A stretch of 64,000 bases of DNA from CAVYPR01 sp963770505 (GCA_963770505.1 CAVYPR010000003.1:124001-188000); one strand, 5' to 3'. Positions 1-8,236 are shown, counted from the first letter of the stretch. Notes: a model not told the origin generated them from the letters alone. Made by a program: numbers and translations.

Positions 1-1
1 C

Positions 2-247
2 GAGGCCATCGCCGCCTTCTACGACACGGTGGTCGCCCCCAGCGAGCACGTCGCCTTCGAGGTCCACAGCTCCTATCTCTGCGGCGACGAGGTGGCCGAC
101 GTGCTGACCATCCGCACGACGCTGGCCGGGGGGAAGCACGTGGCCGTGGTGCACAACGTCTCCACCTACCGCACCGACGGGAAGGGGAAGTTGGTGGCGC
201 TGCGCGCCTTCTGGGAGTTCGACGCCCTCGAGCTGCTCGAGGTCTAG
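2..247 (+). CDS. SnoaL/NTF2-like protein, 3' fragment
   Basis: The reading frame is open from the window edge, so this is only the C-terminal part (about 81 residues) of a gene that begins upstream. The fragment reads like the end of a cystatin-fold NTF2/SnoaL-like domain: an alternating beta-strand pattern with conserved-looking segments HVAFEVHSSY, VAVVHNVSTYRTDGKGK and LRAFWEFDALELL. Proteins of this family act as small cyclases, isomerases or hydrolases, or as ligand-binding domains; the substrate cannot be told. A GTG at 29 could be an internal start, but the frame continues upstream with sensible residues (EAIAAFYDT), so a truncated gene is preferred. It converges with the quinone reductase. 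Confidence 0.55.
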   Translation, partial: EAIAAFYDTVVAPSEHVAFEVHSSYLCGDEVADVLTIRTTLAGGKHVAVVHNVSTYRTDGKGKLVALRAFWEFDALELLEV

Positions 248-259
248 GAGACCCCGGCG

Positions 260-1204
260 TCACCGGGTGAGGAGGACGACCTTGCCGAGCTTGGATCCGC
301 CGGCGAAGCGGTCGTGGGCGCGTCCCACCTCCGCCAGGGGAAACGTCTCGCACACCGGGACCCGGACCGTGCCCCGGGCGAGGAGGGGCAGCGCGTGCGC
401 GGCCACGGCGGCGGCCACGTCGGCCTTCTCCCGGCGGTCACGGGCCCGCAGCGTCGAGCCGCCGATCCTCCCTCGGGCGGCCATGAGGCCGAGCAGGTCG
501 AGCTCGATCCGGGCGCCGCTGCCCACGCCGACCACCGCCACCCGACCACCGCGGGCCAGGGCCCGCAAGGCCCCGGGCAGGCTGGCCGCGCCCACCAGCT
601 CGAGGACCACGTCGTAGGGCCCGGCCCCGGCCGCCTCCTCGGGGTCGACCACCTCGGCCGCCCCCAGGGTGGCCAGTGCGGGGCGGAGCGACGGGTCGCG
701 CACCGAGGCCACCACGCCGGCGCCGGCGGCCGCCGCTAGCTGGACGGCGGCCGTGCCCACGCCGCCGGCCGCGCCGGTGACCAGCACCCGCTCGCCCAGG
801 GCGAGGCCGCACTGGGTGAACAGCGCGTCGTGGGCGGTGGAGAAGGCCTCGGGGAACCCGCCGGCCTCGGCCCAGCCCACCGTGTCGGGCACGGCGAGCG
901 CGTGCGTCTCGTCCACCACGGCCAGGGTGGCCTGGGCCCCTCCGCCCACCACCGCCATCACCCGGTCCCCCGAGGCGAAGCGGGTCACCCGGCGACCCAC
1001 CCCGGCCACCACCCCGGCCAGCTCGAGCCCGGGGATGTCGGCCGGCGAGCCGGCGGGGGCCGGGTAGTGGCCGCGGCGCTGCAGGAGGTCGGCCGCGTTG
1101 AGGCCGGCGGCCTCGACCGCCACCAGCAGCTCGGTGTCCCCCGGCACCGGGTCCGGCCGTTCCTCGTAGGAGAGCTCGCCCCCGTCGATGACCACGGCGT
1201 GCAC
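260..1204 (-). CDS. Zinc-independent NAD(P)H quinone oxidoreductase (MDR family)
   Basis: A 314-residue medium-chain reductase of the PIG3/QOR branch. The N-terminal GroES-like domain carries LNAADLLQRRGHYP and PGLELAGVV. The Rossmann half carries the NADPH loop TGAAGGVG at about residues 143-150, followed by AAVQLAAAAGA. The catalytic and structural zinc cysteines of alcohol dehydrogenases are absent, as in quinone reductases. The C-terminus GKVVLL is typical of the family. Likely a cytosolic NADPH-dependent reduction of quinones or enones. It starts at GTG (1204), preceded by a purine-rich GAGAGGGGG. The adjacent glutathione peroxidase on the other strand suggests an oxidative-stress context, which is inference only. 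Confidence 0.88.
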   Translation of the reverse strand: MHAVVIDGGELSYEERPDPVPGDTELLVAVEAAGLNAADLLQRRGHYPAPAGSPADIPGLELAGVVAGVGRRVTRFASGDRVMAVVGGGAQATLAVVDETHALAVPDTVGWAEAGGFPEAFSTAHDALFTQCGLALGERVLVTGAAGGVGTAAVQLAAAAGAGVVASVRDPSLRPALATLGAAEVVDPEEAAGAGPYDVVLELVGAASLPGALRALARGGRVAVVGVGSGARIELDLLGLMAARGRIGGSTLRARDRREKADVAAAVAAHALPLLARGTVRVPVCETFPLAEVGRAHDRFAGGSKLGKVVLLTR

Positions 1205-1306
1205 GGCCGCCCCCTCTCGCGGTGCCGCCCGGTCGCGCGCCGGACCGCAGTCAGACGGTACTCAGCGGATCCGGGCCCGGCCGGGCGGCCCGCGTACGGG
1301 CGTCGC

Positions 1307-1312
1307 TAACGT
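1307..1312 (+). promoter_or_regulatory. -10 box of a leaderless promoter for the peroxidase gene
   Basis: TAACGT lies exactly six bases before the ATG at 1319. This leaves no room for a Shine-Dalgarno site and places the transcription start at or next to the start codon. Confidence 0.6.
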
Positions 1313-1318
1313 GGCGCC

Positions 1319-1807
1319 ATGGACCTCTACGACATCCCCATCGACACCCTCTCCGGCGAGCCCACCTCGTTGGCCCCCCAGCGCGGCAAGGCGCTGCTCC
1401 TGGTCAACGTGGCCTCCAAGTGCGGGCTGACCCCGCAGTACGAGGGCCTCGAGCGGCTCCAGGAGCGCTACGAGGGCCGGGGGTTCAGCGTGCTCGGCTT
1501 CCCCTGCAACCAGTTCCTGGGGCAGGAGCCGGGGTCGGCCGAGGAGATCGCCGAGTTCTGCTCGACGACCTACGGGGTGACCTTCCCCCTGTTCGAGAAG
1601 ATCGACGTGAACGGGGAGCGGCGGCACCCCATCTACGCCGAGCTCACGGAGGTGCCCGACGACGACGGGCAGGCCGGTGACGTGACCTGGAACTTCGAGA
1701 AGTTCCTGGTGTCGCCGGCGGGCGAGGTGGTGGCCCGGTTCCGTCCCCAGGTCGAGCCGGAGGACCCCGCGCTGGTCGGGGCCATCGAGGCCCAGCTGCC
1801 CGGCTGA
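1319..1807 (+). CDS. Glutathione peroxidase-like thiol peroxidase (Cys type)
   Basis: 162 residues, full length for the family. The peroxidatic motif NVASKCGLTPQY puts Cys35 where animal enzymes have selenocysteine. GFPCNQFLGQEPG supplies the catalytic Gln and WNFEKFLV the Trp/Asn of the tetrad. A further cysteine in EEIAEFCSTTYG followed by FEKIDVNG matches the resolving Cys of thioredoxin-dependent members, so the electron donor is probably thioredoxin rather than glutathione (family knowledge). It is cytosolic with no signal peptide. The ATG is fixed by the TAACGT-N6-ATG leaderless signature. The HAD phosphatase follows 30 bp later. Confidence 0.93.
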   Translation: MDLYDIPIDTLSGEPTSLAPQRGKALLLVNVASKCGLTPQYEGLERLQERYEGRGFSVLGFPCNQFLGQEPGSAEEIAEFCSTTYGVTFPLFEKIDVNGERRHPIYAELTEVPDDDGQAGDVTWNFEKFLVSPAGEVVARFRPQVEPEDPALVGAIEAQLPG

Positions 1808-1837
1808 GCCGGCCTCGCCGCCCCCGGGAGGCCCGCG

Positions 1838-2578
1838 GTGAACGACGCCGTCTTCGGTGCCGCCGTCTTCGACATGGACGGCCTCCTCGTCGACTCCGAG
1901 CCGCTTTGGCACCAGGCCGAGATGGAGATCCTGGGGGGCCTCGGCGTGCCGCTCCTTGCCTCGTCCTGCCGCCAGACCAAGGGCATGTTCGTGGGCGAGG
2001 TGACGCGGTACTGGTTCGAGCGCTACCCCTGGGCGGGACCCGACCCCGACGCCGTGGCGGTCGCCGTGGTGGACCGGGTCATGGAGCTGGTCGCCGCCCG
2101 GGGGCGACTGCAGCCGGGCGTGTCGGGGGCCCTCGAGCTGTGCCGGGGCCACGGCCTCCCGCTGGCCGTGGCCTCGTCGTCGCAGTACCGGCTGATCACT
2201 TTCGTGCTCGACCACTTCGGCCTGTCGGGCGAGTTCGCGCTGGTCCACTCGGCCGAGGACGAGCCCTACGGCAAGCCCCACCCCGGGGTCTTCCTCACCA
2301 CCGCCGGCCGCCTGGGGGTGGCCCCGGACCGCTGCCTGGTGTGGGAGGACGCCCCGGCCGGCGTGCTGGCGGCCAAGGCGGCCCGCATGGCCTGCGTGGC
2401 GGTGCCCGAGCCGGCCGAGCGCGACCGGCCGGCGTTCGCCATCGCCGACGCCGTGCTCGACTCCCTCCTCCAGGCCGACGAGGCGCTCTACGCCAGGGTG
2501 GCGGCGGCGCACGGCGCCGACCCGATGGCCGCCCCGGGCGCCGCGTACCCGGGCCGGGCCCGTCCGGCCAGCCTCTAG
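1838..2578 (+). CDS. HAD-superfamily phosphatase (beta-phosphoglucomutase-like)
   Basis: 246 residues. HAD motif I is FDMDGLLVDSEPLW (nucleophile and acid Asp12/Asp14), motif II is ASSSQYRL, the motif III lysine is in YGKPHPGVF, and motif IV is VWEDAPAGVLAAKAARM. A helical cap lies between motifs I and II. This is the subgroup of sugar-phosphate phosphatases and beta-phosphoglucomutase relatives; the lack of a clear mutase signature favours a phosphatase, substrate unknown. GTG start at 1838. The stop is 44 bp before ileS, so the two may be co-transcribed; no T-box leader fits in that gap. Confidence 0.9.
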   Translation: MNDAVFGAAVFDMDGLLVDSEPLWHQAEMEILGGLGVPLLASSCRQTKGMFVGEVTRYWFERYPWAGPDPDAVAVAVVDRVMELVAARGRLQPGVSGALELCRGHGLPLAVASSSQYRLITFVLDHFGLSGEFALVHSAEDEPYGKPHPGVFLTTAGRLGVAPDRCLVWEDAPAGVLAAKAARMACVAVPEPAERDRPAFAIADAVLDSLLQADEALYARVAAAHGADPMAAPGAAYPGRARPASL

Positions 2579-2622
2579 TCTTTGGCGCACCGCCCGCCGG
2601 CCCGTCCCGACCTGGAGAGCCC

Positions 2623-5600
2623 TTGTTCCGCCCCGTCCCGCCCGACGCCGACTTCGTCACGCTGGAGGAGGAGGAGCTGTCCCGCTGGCGCCGGCACCTG
2701 GTCTTCGAGCGCTCGGTCGGCCGCCGGGAGGGGTCCGAGCCCTGGGTCTTCTACGAGGGTCCGCCCACGGCCAACGGCCGGCCCGGCCTGCACCACGTGT
2801 GGGCCCGGGTCTACAAGGACCTCTTCTGCCGCTACCGCACCATGCGCGGCTTCCTGGTCGCCCGCCGGGCCGGCTGGGACACCCACGGCCTCCCGGTGGA
2901 GGTGGAGGTCGAGCACCGGCTGGGCATCACCGGCAAGCGCCAGATCGAGGACGAGGTGGGCATCGCCGAGTTCACCCGGCTCTGCCGGGCCTCGGTCCTC
3001 GACTACGTGGAGGACTGGCAGCAGCTCACCGAGCGGATCGGCTACTGGGTGGACCTCTCCGCCGCCTACTGGACCTTCGACCCCGACTACGTCCAGTCCG
3101 TCTGGTGGCACCTCAAGCACCTCTTCGACCAGGGCCTGCTCTACGAGGACCTGAAGGTCGTCCCCTACTGCCCGAGGTGCGGGACCGCGCTGTCCAGCCA
3201 CGAGCTCGGCCAGCCCGGCGTCTACGCCGACGAGGAGGACGAGTCGGCCTACGTCCTGCTGCCCCTGGAGGACCCCGACCCCGGGGTGGTGGGTGACGCC
3301 ACCCACCTCGTGGTGTGGACCACCACCCCCTGGACGCTCCCCTCCAACAGCGGGGTCGCCGTCCACCCCGACCTCGTCTACGCCGTGGTGGACGGCAAGC
3401 TGGTGGCCGAGCCGCTGGTCGAGTCGGTGTTCGGGGAGGGGGCCCGCATCACCCACCGCGTCCCGGGGCGCCTCCTCTTCGGCGCCCGCTACCGCCGCCC
3501 CCTCGACGCGGTGGCCGTCCCCCACGGGGCGGACGGGTGGCGGGTGGTGACCGCCGACTACGTCACCACCGAGGAGGGCACCGGCCTCGTCCACCTGGCC
3601 CCGGCCTTCGGCGAGATCGACCGCCAGGTCGGCCGCGAGCACGGCCTGCCCACCCTCAACCCCGTCGGCCCCGACGGCCGGTTCACCGAGGAGGCCGGGT
3701 GGCTGTCCGGGCGGGAGGTGCGCCAGGCCAACCACGACATCAACGACCGGCTGGAGGCCGACGGGCTGCTGCTGCGGCGCCAGCCCCACGTCCACTCCTA
3801 CCCCCACTGCTGGCGGTGCGGGACGCCCCTGGTCTACTGGGGCAAGCCCAGCTGGTACGTGGCCACCTCGACCCGCAAGGCCGACCTGTTGTCGGCCAAC
3901 CGGGCCGTCGACTGGCACCCCTCCTACATCCGCGACGGGCGGTTCGGGGAGTGGCTGGAGAACAACGTCGACTGGGCGCTCTCGCGCGACCGCTACTGGG
4001 GCACGCCCCTTCCCGTGTGGCGGTGCGACGACGGCCACGTCTTCTGCGTCGGCTCGCTGGCCGAGCTCTCCGAGCTGGCCGGGCGAGACGTGCGCGACGT
4101 CGACCCGCACCGTCCGGCCATCGACGAGGTGGAGTTCCCGTGCCCCGAGTGCGCCATGGTGGCCGCGGCCTCCAGCGCGGCCGGGGCGGCCACCGGGGAC
4201 GTGGCCTCGGCGTTGACCGTGCCCGCCGCCCGCCGGGTCGAGGCGGTGATCGACGCCTGGTTCGACTCGGGCTCGATGCCGGCGGCCCAGGTCGGCTACC
4301 CCTGGGCCCCCGGCTCCGAGGAGGCGTTCGCCTTCCCGGCCGACTTCATCACCGAGGCCATCGACCAGACCCGTGGGTGGTTCTACTCGCTGCTGGCGGT
4401 GAACACCCTGGTCTTCGGGCGCGCCCCCTACCGCCACGTCATGTGCCTGGGGCACATCGTCGACGCCGAAGGCCGCAAGATGTCCAAGTCCGTGGGGAAC
4501 GTGATCGACCCCTGGGAGATCCTCGGCACCCGGGGGGCCGACCCGCTGCGGTGGTGGATGTTCAGCCAGGGCTCGCCCTGGACGCCCACCCGGGTGAGCC
4601 TGGCGGTGATCGACGCCTCGTTGCGCGAGACGCCGCTCACCTTGTGGAACACCCTCAGCTTCTTCACCACCTACGCCTCGTTGAACGGCTTCGACCCCGA
4701 CGACCCCGCGGTGCCCGACGCCGCCGATCGGCCGGCCCTCGACCGCTGGGCGCTGTCGCGGGTGGGCTCGACGGTGGCCAGGGTGACCGAGGCCCTCGAC
4801 GCCTACGAGCCCCTGGAGGCGGCCACGGCCCTGGCCGAGCTGGTGGACGACCTCTCCAATTGGTACGTGCGGCGGAGCCGGCGGCGGTTCTGGCGGACCG
4901 ACCCCGACGCGCCCCCGGCCGACTCGCTGTCCGCCCAGGCCACCCTGCACCAGGCTCTGGTGACGGTGTCGGTCGTGCTCGCCCCCTTCTGCCCCTTCTT
5001 GGCCGACCGCATGTGGCGGGAGCTCACCGGCGCCGCCGAGGACGACTCGGTCCACCTGGCCGACTGGCCCGAGCGGTCGAGAGGAGAGGCCCCGGCGGAC
5101 CGGCGCGCCGAGGCGGCGGCGCGGTGGGGGGCGGCCGTCGACCCCGACCTCGAGGCCCAGATGGCGCTGGCCCGCCGGCTCTCCTCGCTCGGCCGGGCCG
5201 CCCGGGGCGAGGCCGGCGTCCGCGTGCGCCAGCCCCTGGCCCGGGCCCTGGTCTTCCTCCCACCCGGTGCCCCGCCCCTCCTCGGCGGCGTGGTGGAGGA
5301 CGAGCTCAACGTGGACGAGGTGGTGGTGACCGAGGAGCTGGGGGAGGTCCTCCAGTTCGAGCTGGTGCCCAACTTCAAGGTGCTCGGGCCCCGCCTGGGC
5401 GAGGCGGTGAAGGAGGTGCGGGCCGCCCTGGACAAGGTGGACGCGGCGGTGGCCGCCGCCTCGCTCGAGGCGGGGGGATCGATCGCCGTCGACCTGTCGG
5501 CGGGCCGGGTGGCGCTCTCCCCGGGCGAGGTGGAGCTGCGGGTGCGGGGGCAGGCCGGGTTCGCGGTCTCGAGGGAGGGGGGCGAGGTCGTCGCCCTCGA

Positions 5601-5868
5601 CCTGCGCCTCGACGACGACCTGCGCCGGCGCGGGCTCGCCCGCGAGGTGGTCCGCCACGTCCAGGACCTGCGCAAGGCGAGCGGCTTCGAGGTGTCCGAC
5701 CGCATCGTTCTCCACCTGGTCGGGGCGGACGAGGTGGAGCCGCTGGTCGAGTCGATCGCCCGCGAGGTCCTGGCCACCGAGGTCGTCCTGGGCCCGGGGA
5801 CCGGGGAGGGGACGGCGCTCGAGCTCGACGGGGTCGAAGGGGCCCGGGCCTGGGTGGTGCGGGTCTGA
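2623..5868 (+). CDS. ileS: Isoleucyl-tRNA synthetase, type 2
   Basis: A 1081-residue class Ia synthetase that charges tRNA-Ile with isoleucine. The nucleotide-binding HIGH motif appears as GLHH (about 55-58) after VFYEGPPTANGRP; KMSKS is intact at about 619-623 in GRKMSKSVGNVIDPW. The tryptophan-rich catalytic insert RAGWDTHGLPVE, the editing domain (WTTTPWTLPSN) and two CxxC pairs (CPRCG, CWRCG) are visible. Length, and the absence of the C-terminal zinc finger of ordinary bacterial enzymes, mark the eukaryotic-like type 2 class; many type 2 enzymes are mupirocin-resistant (family knowledge). The TTG at 2623 is chosen because GGAGAG lies just upstream and the protein then begins at the conserved region; the frame stays open further upstream through antisense-like sequence that is not credible protein. 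Confidence 0.95.
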   Translation: MFRPVPPDADFVTLEEEELSRWRRHLVFERSVGRREGSEPWVFYEGPPTANGRPGLHHVWARVYKDLFCRYRTMRGFLVARRAGWDTHGLPVEVEVEHRLGITGKRQIEDEVGIAEFTRLCRASVLDYVEDWQQLTERIGYWVDLSAAYWTFDPDYVQSVWWHLKHLFDQGLLYEDLKVVPYCPRCGTALSSHELGQPGVYADEEDESAYVLLPLEDPDPGVVGDATHLVVWTTTPWTLPSNSGVAVHPDLVYAVVDGKLVAEPLVESVFGEGARITHRVPGRLLFGARYRRPLDAVAVPHGADGWRVVTADYVTTEEGTGLVHLAPAFGEIDRQVGREHGLPTLNPVGPDGRFTEEAGWLSGREVRQANHDINDRLEADGLLLRRQPHVHSYPHCWRCGTPLVYWGKPSWYVATSTRKADLLSANRAVDWHPSYIRDGRFGEWLENNVDWALSRDRYWGTPLPVWRCDDGHVFCVGSLAELSELAGRDVRDVDPHRPAIDEVEFPCPECAMVAAASSAAGAATGDVASALTVPAARRVEAVIDAWFDSGSMPAAQVGYPWAPGSEEAFAFPADFITEAIDQTRGWFYSLLAVNTLVFGRAPYRHVMCLGHIVDAEGRKMSKSVGNVIDPWEILGTRGADPLRWWMFSQGSPWTPTRVSLAVIDASLRETPLTLWNTLSFFTTYASLNGFDPDDPAVPDAADRPALDRWALSRVGSTVARVTEALDAYEPLEAATALAELVDDLSNWYVRRSRRRFWRTDPDAPPADSLSAQATLHQALVTVSVVLAPFCPFLADRMWRELTGAAEDDSVHLADWPERSRGEAPADRRAEAAARWGAAVDPDLEAQMALARRLSSLGRAARGEAGVRVRQPLARALVFLPPGAPPLLGGVVEDELNVDEVVVTEELGEVLQFELVPNFKVLGPRLGEAVKEVRAALDKVDAAVAAASLEAGGSIAVDLSAGRVALSPGEVELRVRGQAGFAVSREGGEVVALDLRLDDDLRRRGLAREVVRHVQDLRKASGFEVSDRIVLHLVGADEVEPLVESIAREVLATEVVLGPGTGEGTALELDGVEGARAWVVRV

Positions 5869-5875
5869 GGGCCCC

Positions 5876-5903
5876 GGGCCCCCGACCGGCGGGTCGGCGG
5901 CCC
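5876..5903. terminator. Bidirectional terminator hairpin between ileS and marR
   Basis: GGGCC, one mismatch, CCGACC, a four-base loop, then GGTCGG, one mismatch, GGCCC. It fills the gap between two convergent genes and touches the stop codon of the minus-strand gene. There is no U-tract on either side. Confidence 0.6.
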
Positions 5904-6394
5904 TACCCCGCCCCGCAGACCGGCCCGTCGCCGCGGAGCTTGCGCAGCGCGATCTCGAGGGCTTCTCGGTCGGTGGGGTCGAGCGGGGCCACCAGGTGGC
6001 GCTCGAGGCCGGCGAGGTGCTCGGCCGTCGCCCGGCGGAGCACCTCGCACCCCGGTGGGGTGAGCCGGACGTGGATGGCCCGCCGGTCGGTGGGGCAGCT
6101 GGAGCGCTCGACGTAGCCGGCCTCGGCGATCCGGTCCACCAGGCGGGTGATCCCCCCCGAGGTGAGCGAGACCTCGGCGGCCAGCTGGCTCATGGTCAGG
6201 TGGCCCTCGGGGGACCGGCCCAGCCGGATCAGCACGTCGTACCAGGTGAGAGGGAGGCCACAGGAGGCCTCGAGCTCGGCCCCGAGCGTCCGGGTGAGGC
6301 GGGCGTGGGCCTCGATGAGCAGCCCCATCAGGGTGAGCCGCTCGTCGTCGACCAGTTCGCGCAGGGCGGCTTCGGCGTCGGTCGTCACGGGCAC
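5903..6394 (-). CDS. MarR-family transcriptional regulator
   Basis: 163 residues if begun at the GTG at 6394. Winged-helix MarR fold: TWYDVLIRLGRSPEGHLTMSQLAAEVSLTSGGITRLVDRIAEAGYVERS (recognition helix and start of the wing), then the wing residues PTDRRAIHVRLTPPG. It would bind as a dimer to palindromic DNA. An in-frame ATG at 6427 would add 11 residues but has no Shine-Dalgarno site and lies inside the operator region. It is divergent from the YceI gene, with ACAGA/TCTGT palindromes in the shared intergenic DNA, so auto-regulation and control of YceI are likely. The effector is unknown; phenolic or oxidant ligands are usual for the family. Confidence 0.88.
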   Translation of the reverse strand: MPVTTDAEAALRELVDDERLTLMGLLIEAHARLTRTLGAELEASCGLPLTWYDVLIRLGRSPEGHLTMSQLAAEVSLTSGGITRLVDRIAEAGYVERSSCPTDRRAIHVRLTPPGCEVLRRATAEHLAGLERHLVAPLDPTDREALEIALRKLRGDGPVCGAG

Positions 6395-6428
6395 AGCATA
6401 CCAGCGGGGGCGGCTTTCGTATGACATT

Positions 6429-6469
6429 ACAGAATCTGTGTTGCAAGTATCTGTATAGACAGATATAAT
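6429..6469 (+). promoter_or_regulatory. yceI promoter with embedded MarR operator palindromes
   Basis: TTGCAA (6441-6446), a 17-bp spacer and TATAAT (6464-6469) form a near-ideal vegetative promoter toward the YceI gene. ACAGA-A-TCTGT (6429-6439) sits directly upstream of the -35. TATCTGT-ATAG-ACAGATA (6448-6465) fills the spacer and runs into the -10. Both share the half-site TCTGT/ACAGA. A bound dimer would block RNA polymerase; this reading is inference from position. Confidence 0.8.
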
Positions 6470-6536
6470 CAAGGAAGGCACATCACGGTGCGCCCAGATC
6501 CCCACCGACAGACACCCAGAGACAGAGGAGCAAGCC

Positions 6537-7100
6537 ATGACCGTCACCACCACCCAGGGAGTCACCCTCCCCACCCCCGGCACCTACGCCATCGACAAGG
6601 CCCACACCGAGGTCGGCTTCGTGGCCCGCCACCTGATCGGGACCAAGGTCCGCGGGCGGTTCACCGAGTTCGACGGGACCATCGTGATCGCCGAGCCGAT
6701 CGAGGAGTCGAGCGTCGAGGCGGTGGTGCAAGCGGCCAGCATCGACACCGGCGTGGAGATGCGCGACGACCACCTGCGGACCAACGACTTCCTCGACGTC
6801 CCCAACAACCCCACCCTGACGCTCAAGAGCACCGGGCTCACGAGGACCTCGGACAGCGAGTGGAAGCTGGCCGCCGACCTCACCGTCCGGGGGGTGACCC
6901 GCCCGGTCGTCTTCGACGTCGAGTTCCACGGCGCCGGCCCGGGCCTGCAGCCCGGCGCCGAGGTGCTGGGGCTGTCCGCCTCCACCGACATCGACCGCCG
7001 GGACTTCGGGGTCTCCTTCAACGGGGTGCTCCAGAGCGGCAACGTCGTGGTGGGCAACAAGGTGAGGCTCGAGCTCGAGGTCGAGGCCGCCCTGCAGTAG
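6537..7100 (+). CDS. YceI-family lipocalin-like protein
   Basis: 187 residues covering one YceI domain: YAIDKAHTEVGFVARHL at the N-terminus, GRFTEFDGTIVIAEP, MRDDHLRTNDFLDVPNNP, then LTVRGVTRPVVFDVEF and RRDFGVSFNGVLQSGNVVVGNKVRLELEVEA. The fold is an extended lipocalin barrel that binds polyisoprenoid or similar amphiphilic ligands. There is no signal peptide, so it should be cytosolic, as in many actinobacterial members. The ATG has a clear GAGGAG Shine-Dalgarno 7 nt upstream and a 5' leader, unlike many genes here. Control by the divergent MarR is the obvious model. Confidence 0.93.
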   Translation: MTVTTTQGVTLPTPGTYAIDKAHTEVGFVARHLIGTKVRGRFTEFDGTIVIAEPIEESSVEAVVQAASIDTGVEMRDDHLRTNDFLDVPNNPTLTLKSTGLTRTSDSEWKLAADLTVRGVTRPVVFDVEFHGAGPGLQPGAEVLGLSASTDIDRRDFGVSFNGVLQSGNVVVGNKVRLELEVEAALQ

Positions 7101-7216
7101 GGCCGTCTCCCACGAGGAGTTCCCCCTCCCCGCCCACGCCCCGGTCCGCCGGGCACGTGGGCGGGGCCGCGCCCGGACGACGTGCAGAGGCCCGTCCCCC
7201 CGTGCCCCGGGCACGG

Positions 7217-7222
7217 TAGTGT
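7217..7222 (+). promoter_or_regulatory. -10 box of a leaderless promoter for the 43-residue protein
   Basis: TAGTGT followed by exactly six bases and then the ATG at 7229; this supports the tiny downstream gene as real. Confidence 0.55.
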
Positions 7223-7228
7223 CACGCC

Positions 7229-7360
7229 ATGGCGAACGGGCGGGCGCGCAAGGTGGTCAAGCCGGTGGCGGCGACCGTGGGGATTCTGGGCACCATGGCC
7301 AGCATCTGGTGGTTCGCCCTCAAGCCACGGCGCAAGGCCCGCCGGGAAAGCTCGTCGTAA
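7229..7360 (+). CDS. Small single-pass membrane protein (43 aa)
   Basis: Unrecognised. Translation from ATG gives a basic N-terminus (RARKVVKP), one hydrophobic helix (VAATVGILGTMASIWWFAL, about residues 13-31) and a very basic tail (KPRRKARRESSS). Positive charge flanks both sides of the helix. It ends 18 bp before the stop of the convergent sirtuin gene. Evidence that it is a gene: the TAGTGT-N6-ATG leaderless promoter signature, strong third-position GC and a sensible membrane topology. Function cannot be assigned. Confidence 0.55.
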   Translation: MANGRARKVVKPVAATVGILGTMASIWWFALKPRRKARRESSS

Positions 7361-7378
7361 CCCCGGGGTGCCCGCCGT

Positions 7379-8182
7379 TCAGCGGACGCCGGCCACGATG
7401 GCCGGCAGGGCTTCGCTGATCGGCTGGCGGACCACGACGTCGGCCAGCTCGTCGTAGGGGGTGGGCTCGCCGTTCACGATGACCACGGCGGCACCGGACG
7501 ACGCCGCCGCCGGCACCAGCCCGGCCGCCGGGTAGACGCCGAGGCTCGTGCCCACCGCCAACAGCAGGTCGCCGCGGACCGCCGCCTCCTCGGCCCGCTC
7601 GAGGTCGGCGGCCACCAAGCTCTGGCCGAAGCTGATGGTGGCCGACTTGAGGATGCCCCCGCAGCGACCACCCTCGGGCGCTCCGGTGAGACAGCGGGGG
7701 TCCTCCTCGCCGGCTCGCACCCGTCCGAGCGCCTCGTCGGCCTGGTTGCGGGCCCCGCAGCGCAGGCAGACCACCTCGCGCATCGTCCCGTGGATCTCCA
7801 CGACGAGGCCGGGGTCGTTGCCGGCGGCCTGGTGGAGGCCGTCGATGTTCTGGGTCACCAGCGTGTCGAGCCGTCCCTGGCGCTCGAGCTCGACCAAGGC
7901 CAGGTGGCCGGGGTTGGGTCGAGCCGTCCAGGTCGGCGAGTCGAGGCGGCTCCGCCACGAGCGACGCCGCACGTCGGGGTCGGTCACGTAGGCGTCGAGG
8001 GTGGAGAGGCGCTCGGCCCCGGGGTCCTTGGTCCACAGCCCGTTCGGGCCGCGGAAGTCCGGGATGCCCGAGTCCGTCGAGATGCCGGCCCCGGTCAGCA
8101 CCACCACCCGGCGCGCCCTGGCGACGAGCGCCGAGGCGGCGACGGTCGCCGGGTCGGGATGCGGGGCAGGGGCCGCGGCCAC
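7379..8182 (-). CDS. SIR2-family NAD-dependent protein deacylase (sirtuin)
   Basis: 267 residues from a GTG at 8182. Sirtuin signatures in order: VVVLTGAGISTDSGIPDFRG (NAD-binding), TQNIDGLHQAAG, the catalytic His in EIHGTM, a zinc site CLRCG ... CLTG ... RCGG, GVLKSATISFGQ-like strand (GILKSATISFGQ), GTSLGVYPAAGL and IVNGE. It removes acyl groups from lysines using NAD+ and yields nicotinamide and O-acyl-ADP-ribose. The frame stays open 5' of 8182 but would run into the divergent aldehyde dehydrogenase gene, so the internal GTG is preferred. The zinc-site spacing (CxxC, a long gap, then two Cys) is usual. Confidence 0.9.
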   Translation of the reverse strand: MAAAPAPHPDPATVAASALVARARRVVVLTGAGISTDSGIPDFRGPNGLWTKDPGAERLSTLDAYVTDPDVRRRSWRSRLDSPTWTARPNPGHLALVELERQGRLDTLVTQNIDGLHQAAGNDPGLVVEIHGTMREVVCLRCGARNQADEALGRVRAGEEDPRCLTGAPEGGRCGGILKSATISFGQSLVAADLERAEEAAVRGDLLLAVGTSLGVYPAAGLVPAAASSGAAVVIVNGEPTPYDELADVVVRQPISEALPAIVAGVR

Positions 8183-8230
8183 CCCGACAGCCTGGCACCG
8201 CCGGCCGCGGCCGGCGCCACGGGGTCCTGG

Positions 8231-8236
8231 TAAGAC
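8231..8236 (+). promoter_or_regulatory. -10 box of a leaderless promoter for the aldehyde dehydrogenase
   Basis: TAAGAC lies seven bases before the ATG at 8244. Confidence 0.5.

Noticed and set aside
1262..2590. Long minus-strand open frame (about 440 codons) opposite the peroxidase and phosphatase genes.
   Set aside because: Antisense shadow caused by high third-position GC; low-complexity Gly, Arg, His and Leu content and no recognisable domain.
1906..2622. N-terminal extension of ileS.
   Set aside because: The frame is open but runs over the HAD phosphatase gene in another frame and is Pro/Arg/Gly-rich nonsense; the TTG at 2623 has a ribosome site and fits family length.
2579..2622. T-box riboswitch upstream of ileS, common in Actinobacteria.
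   Set aside because: Only 44 bp separate the phosphatase stop from the ileS start and no T-box sequence or specifier stem is visible.
2575..5715. Minus-strand open frame of more than 1000 codons opposite ileS.
   Set aside because: Shadow of a well-supported synthetase; composition is not protein-like and no motif is present.
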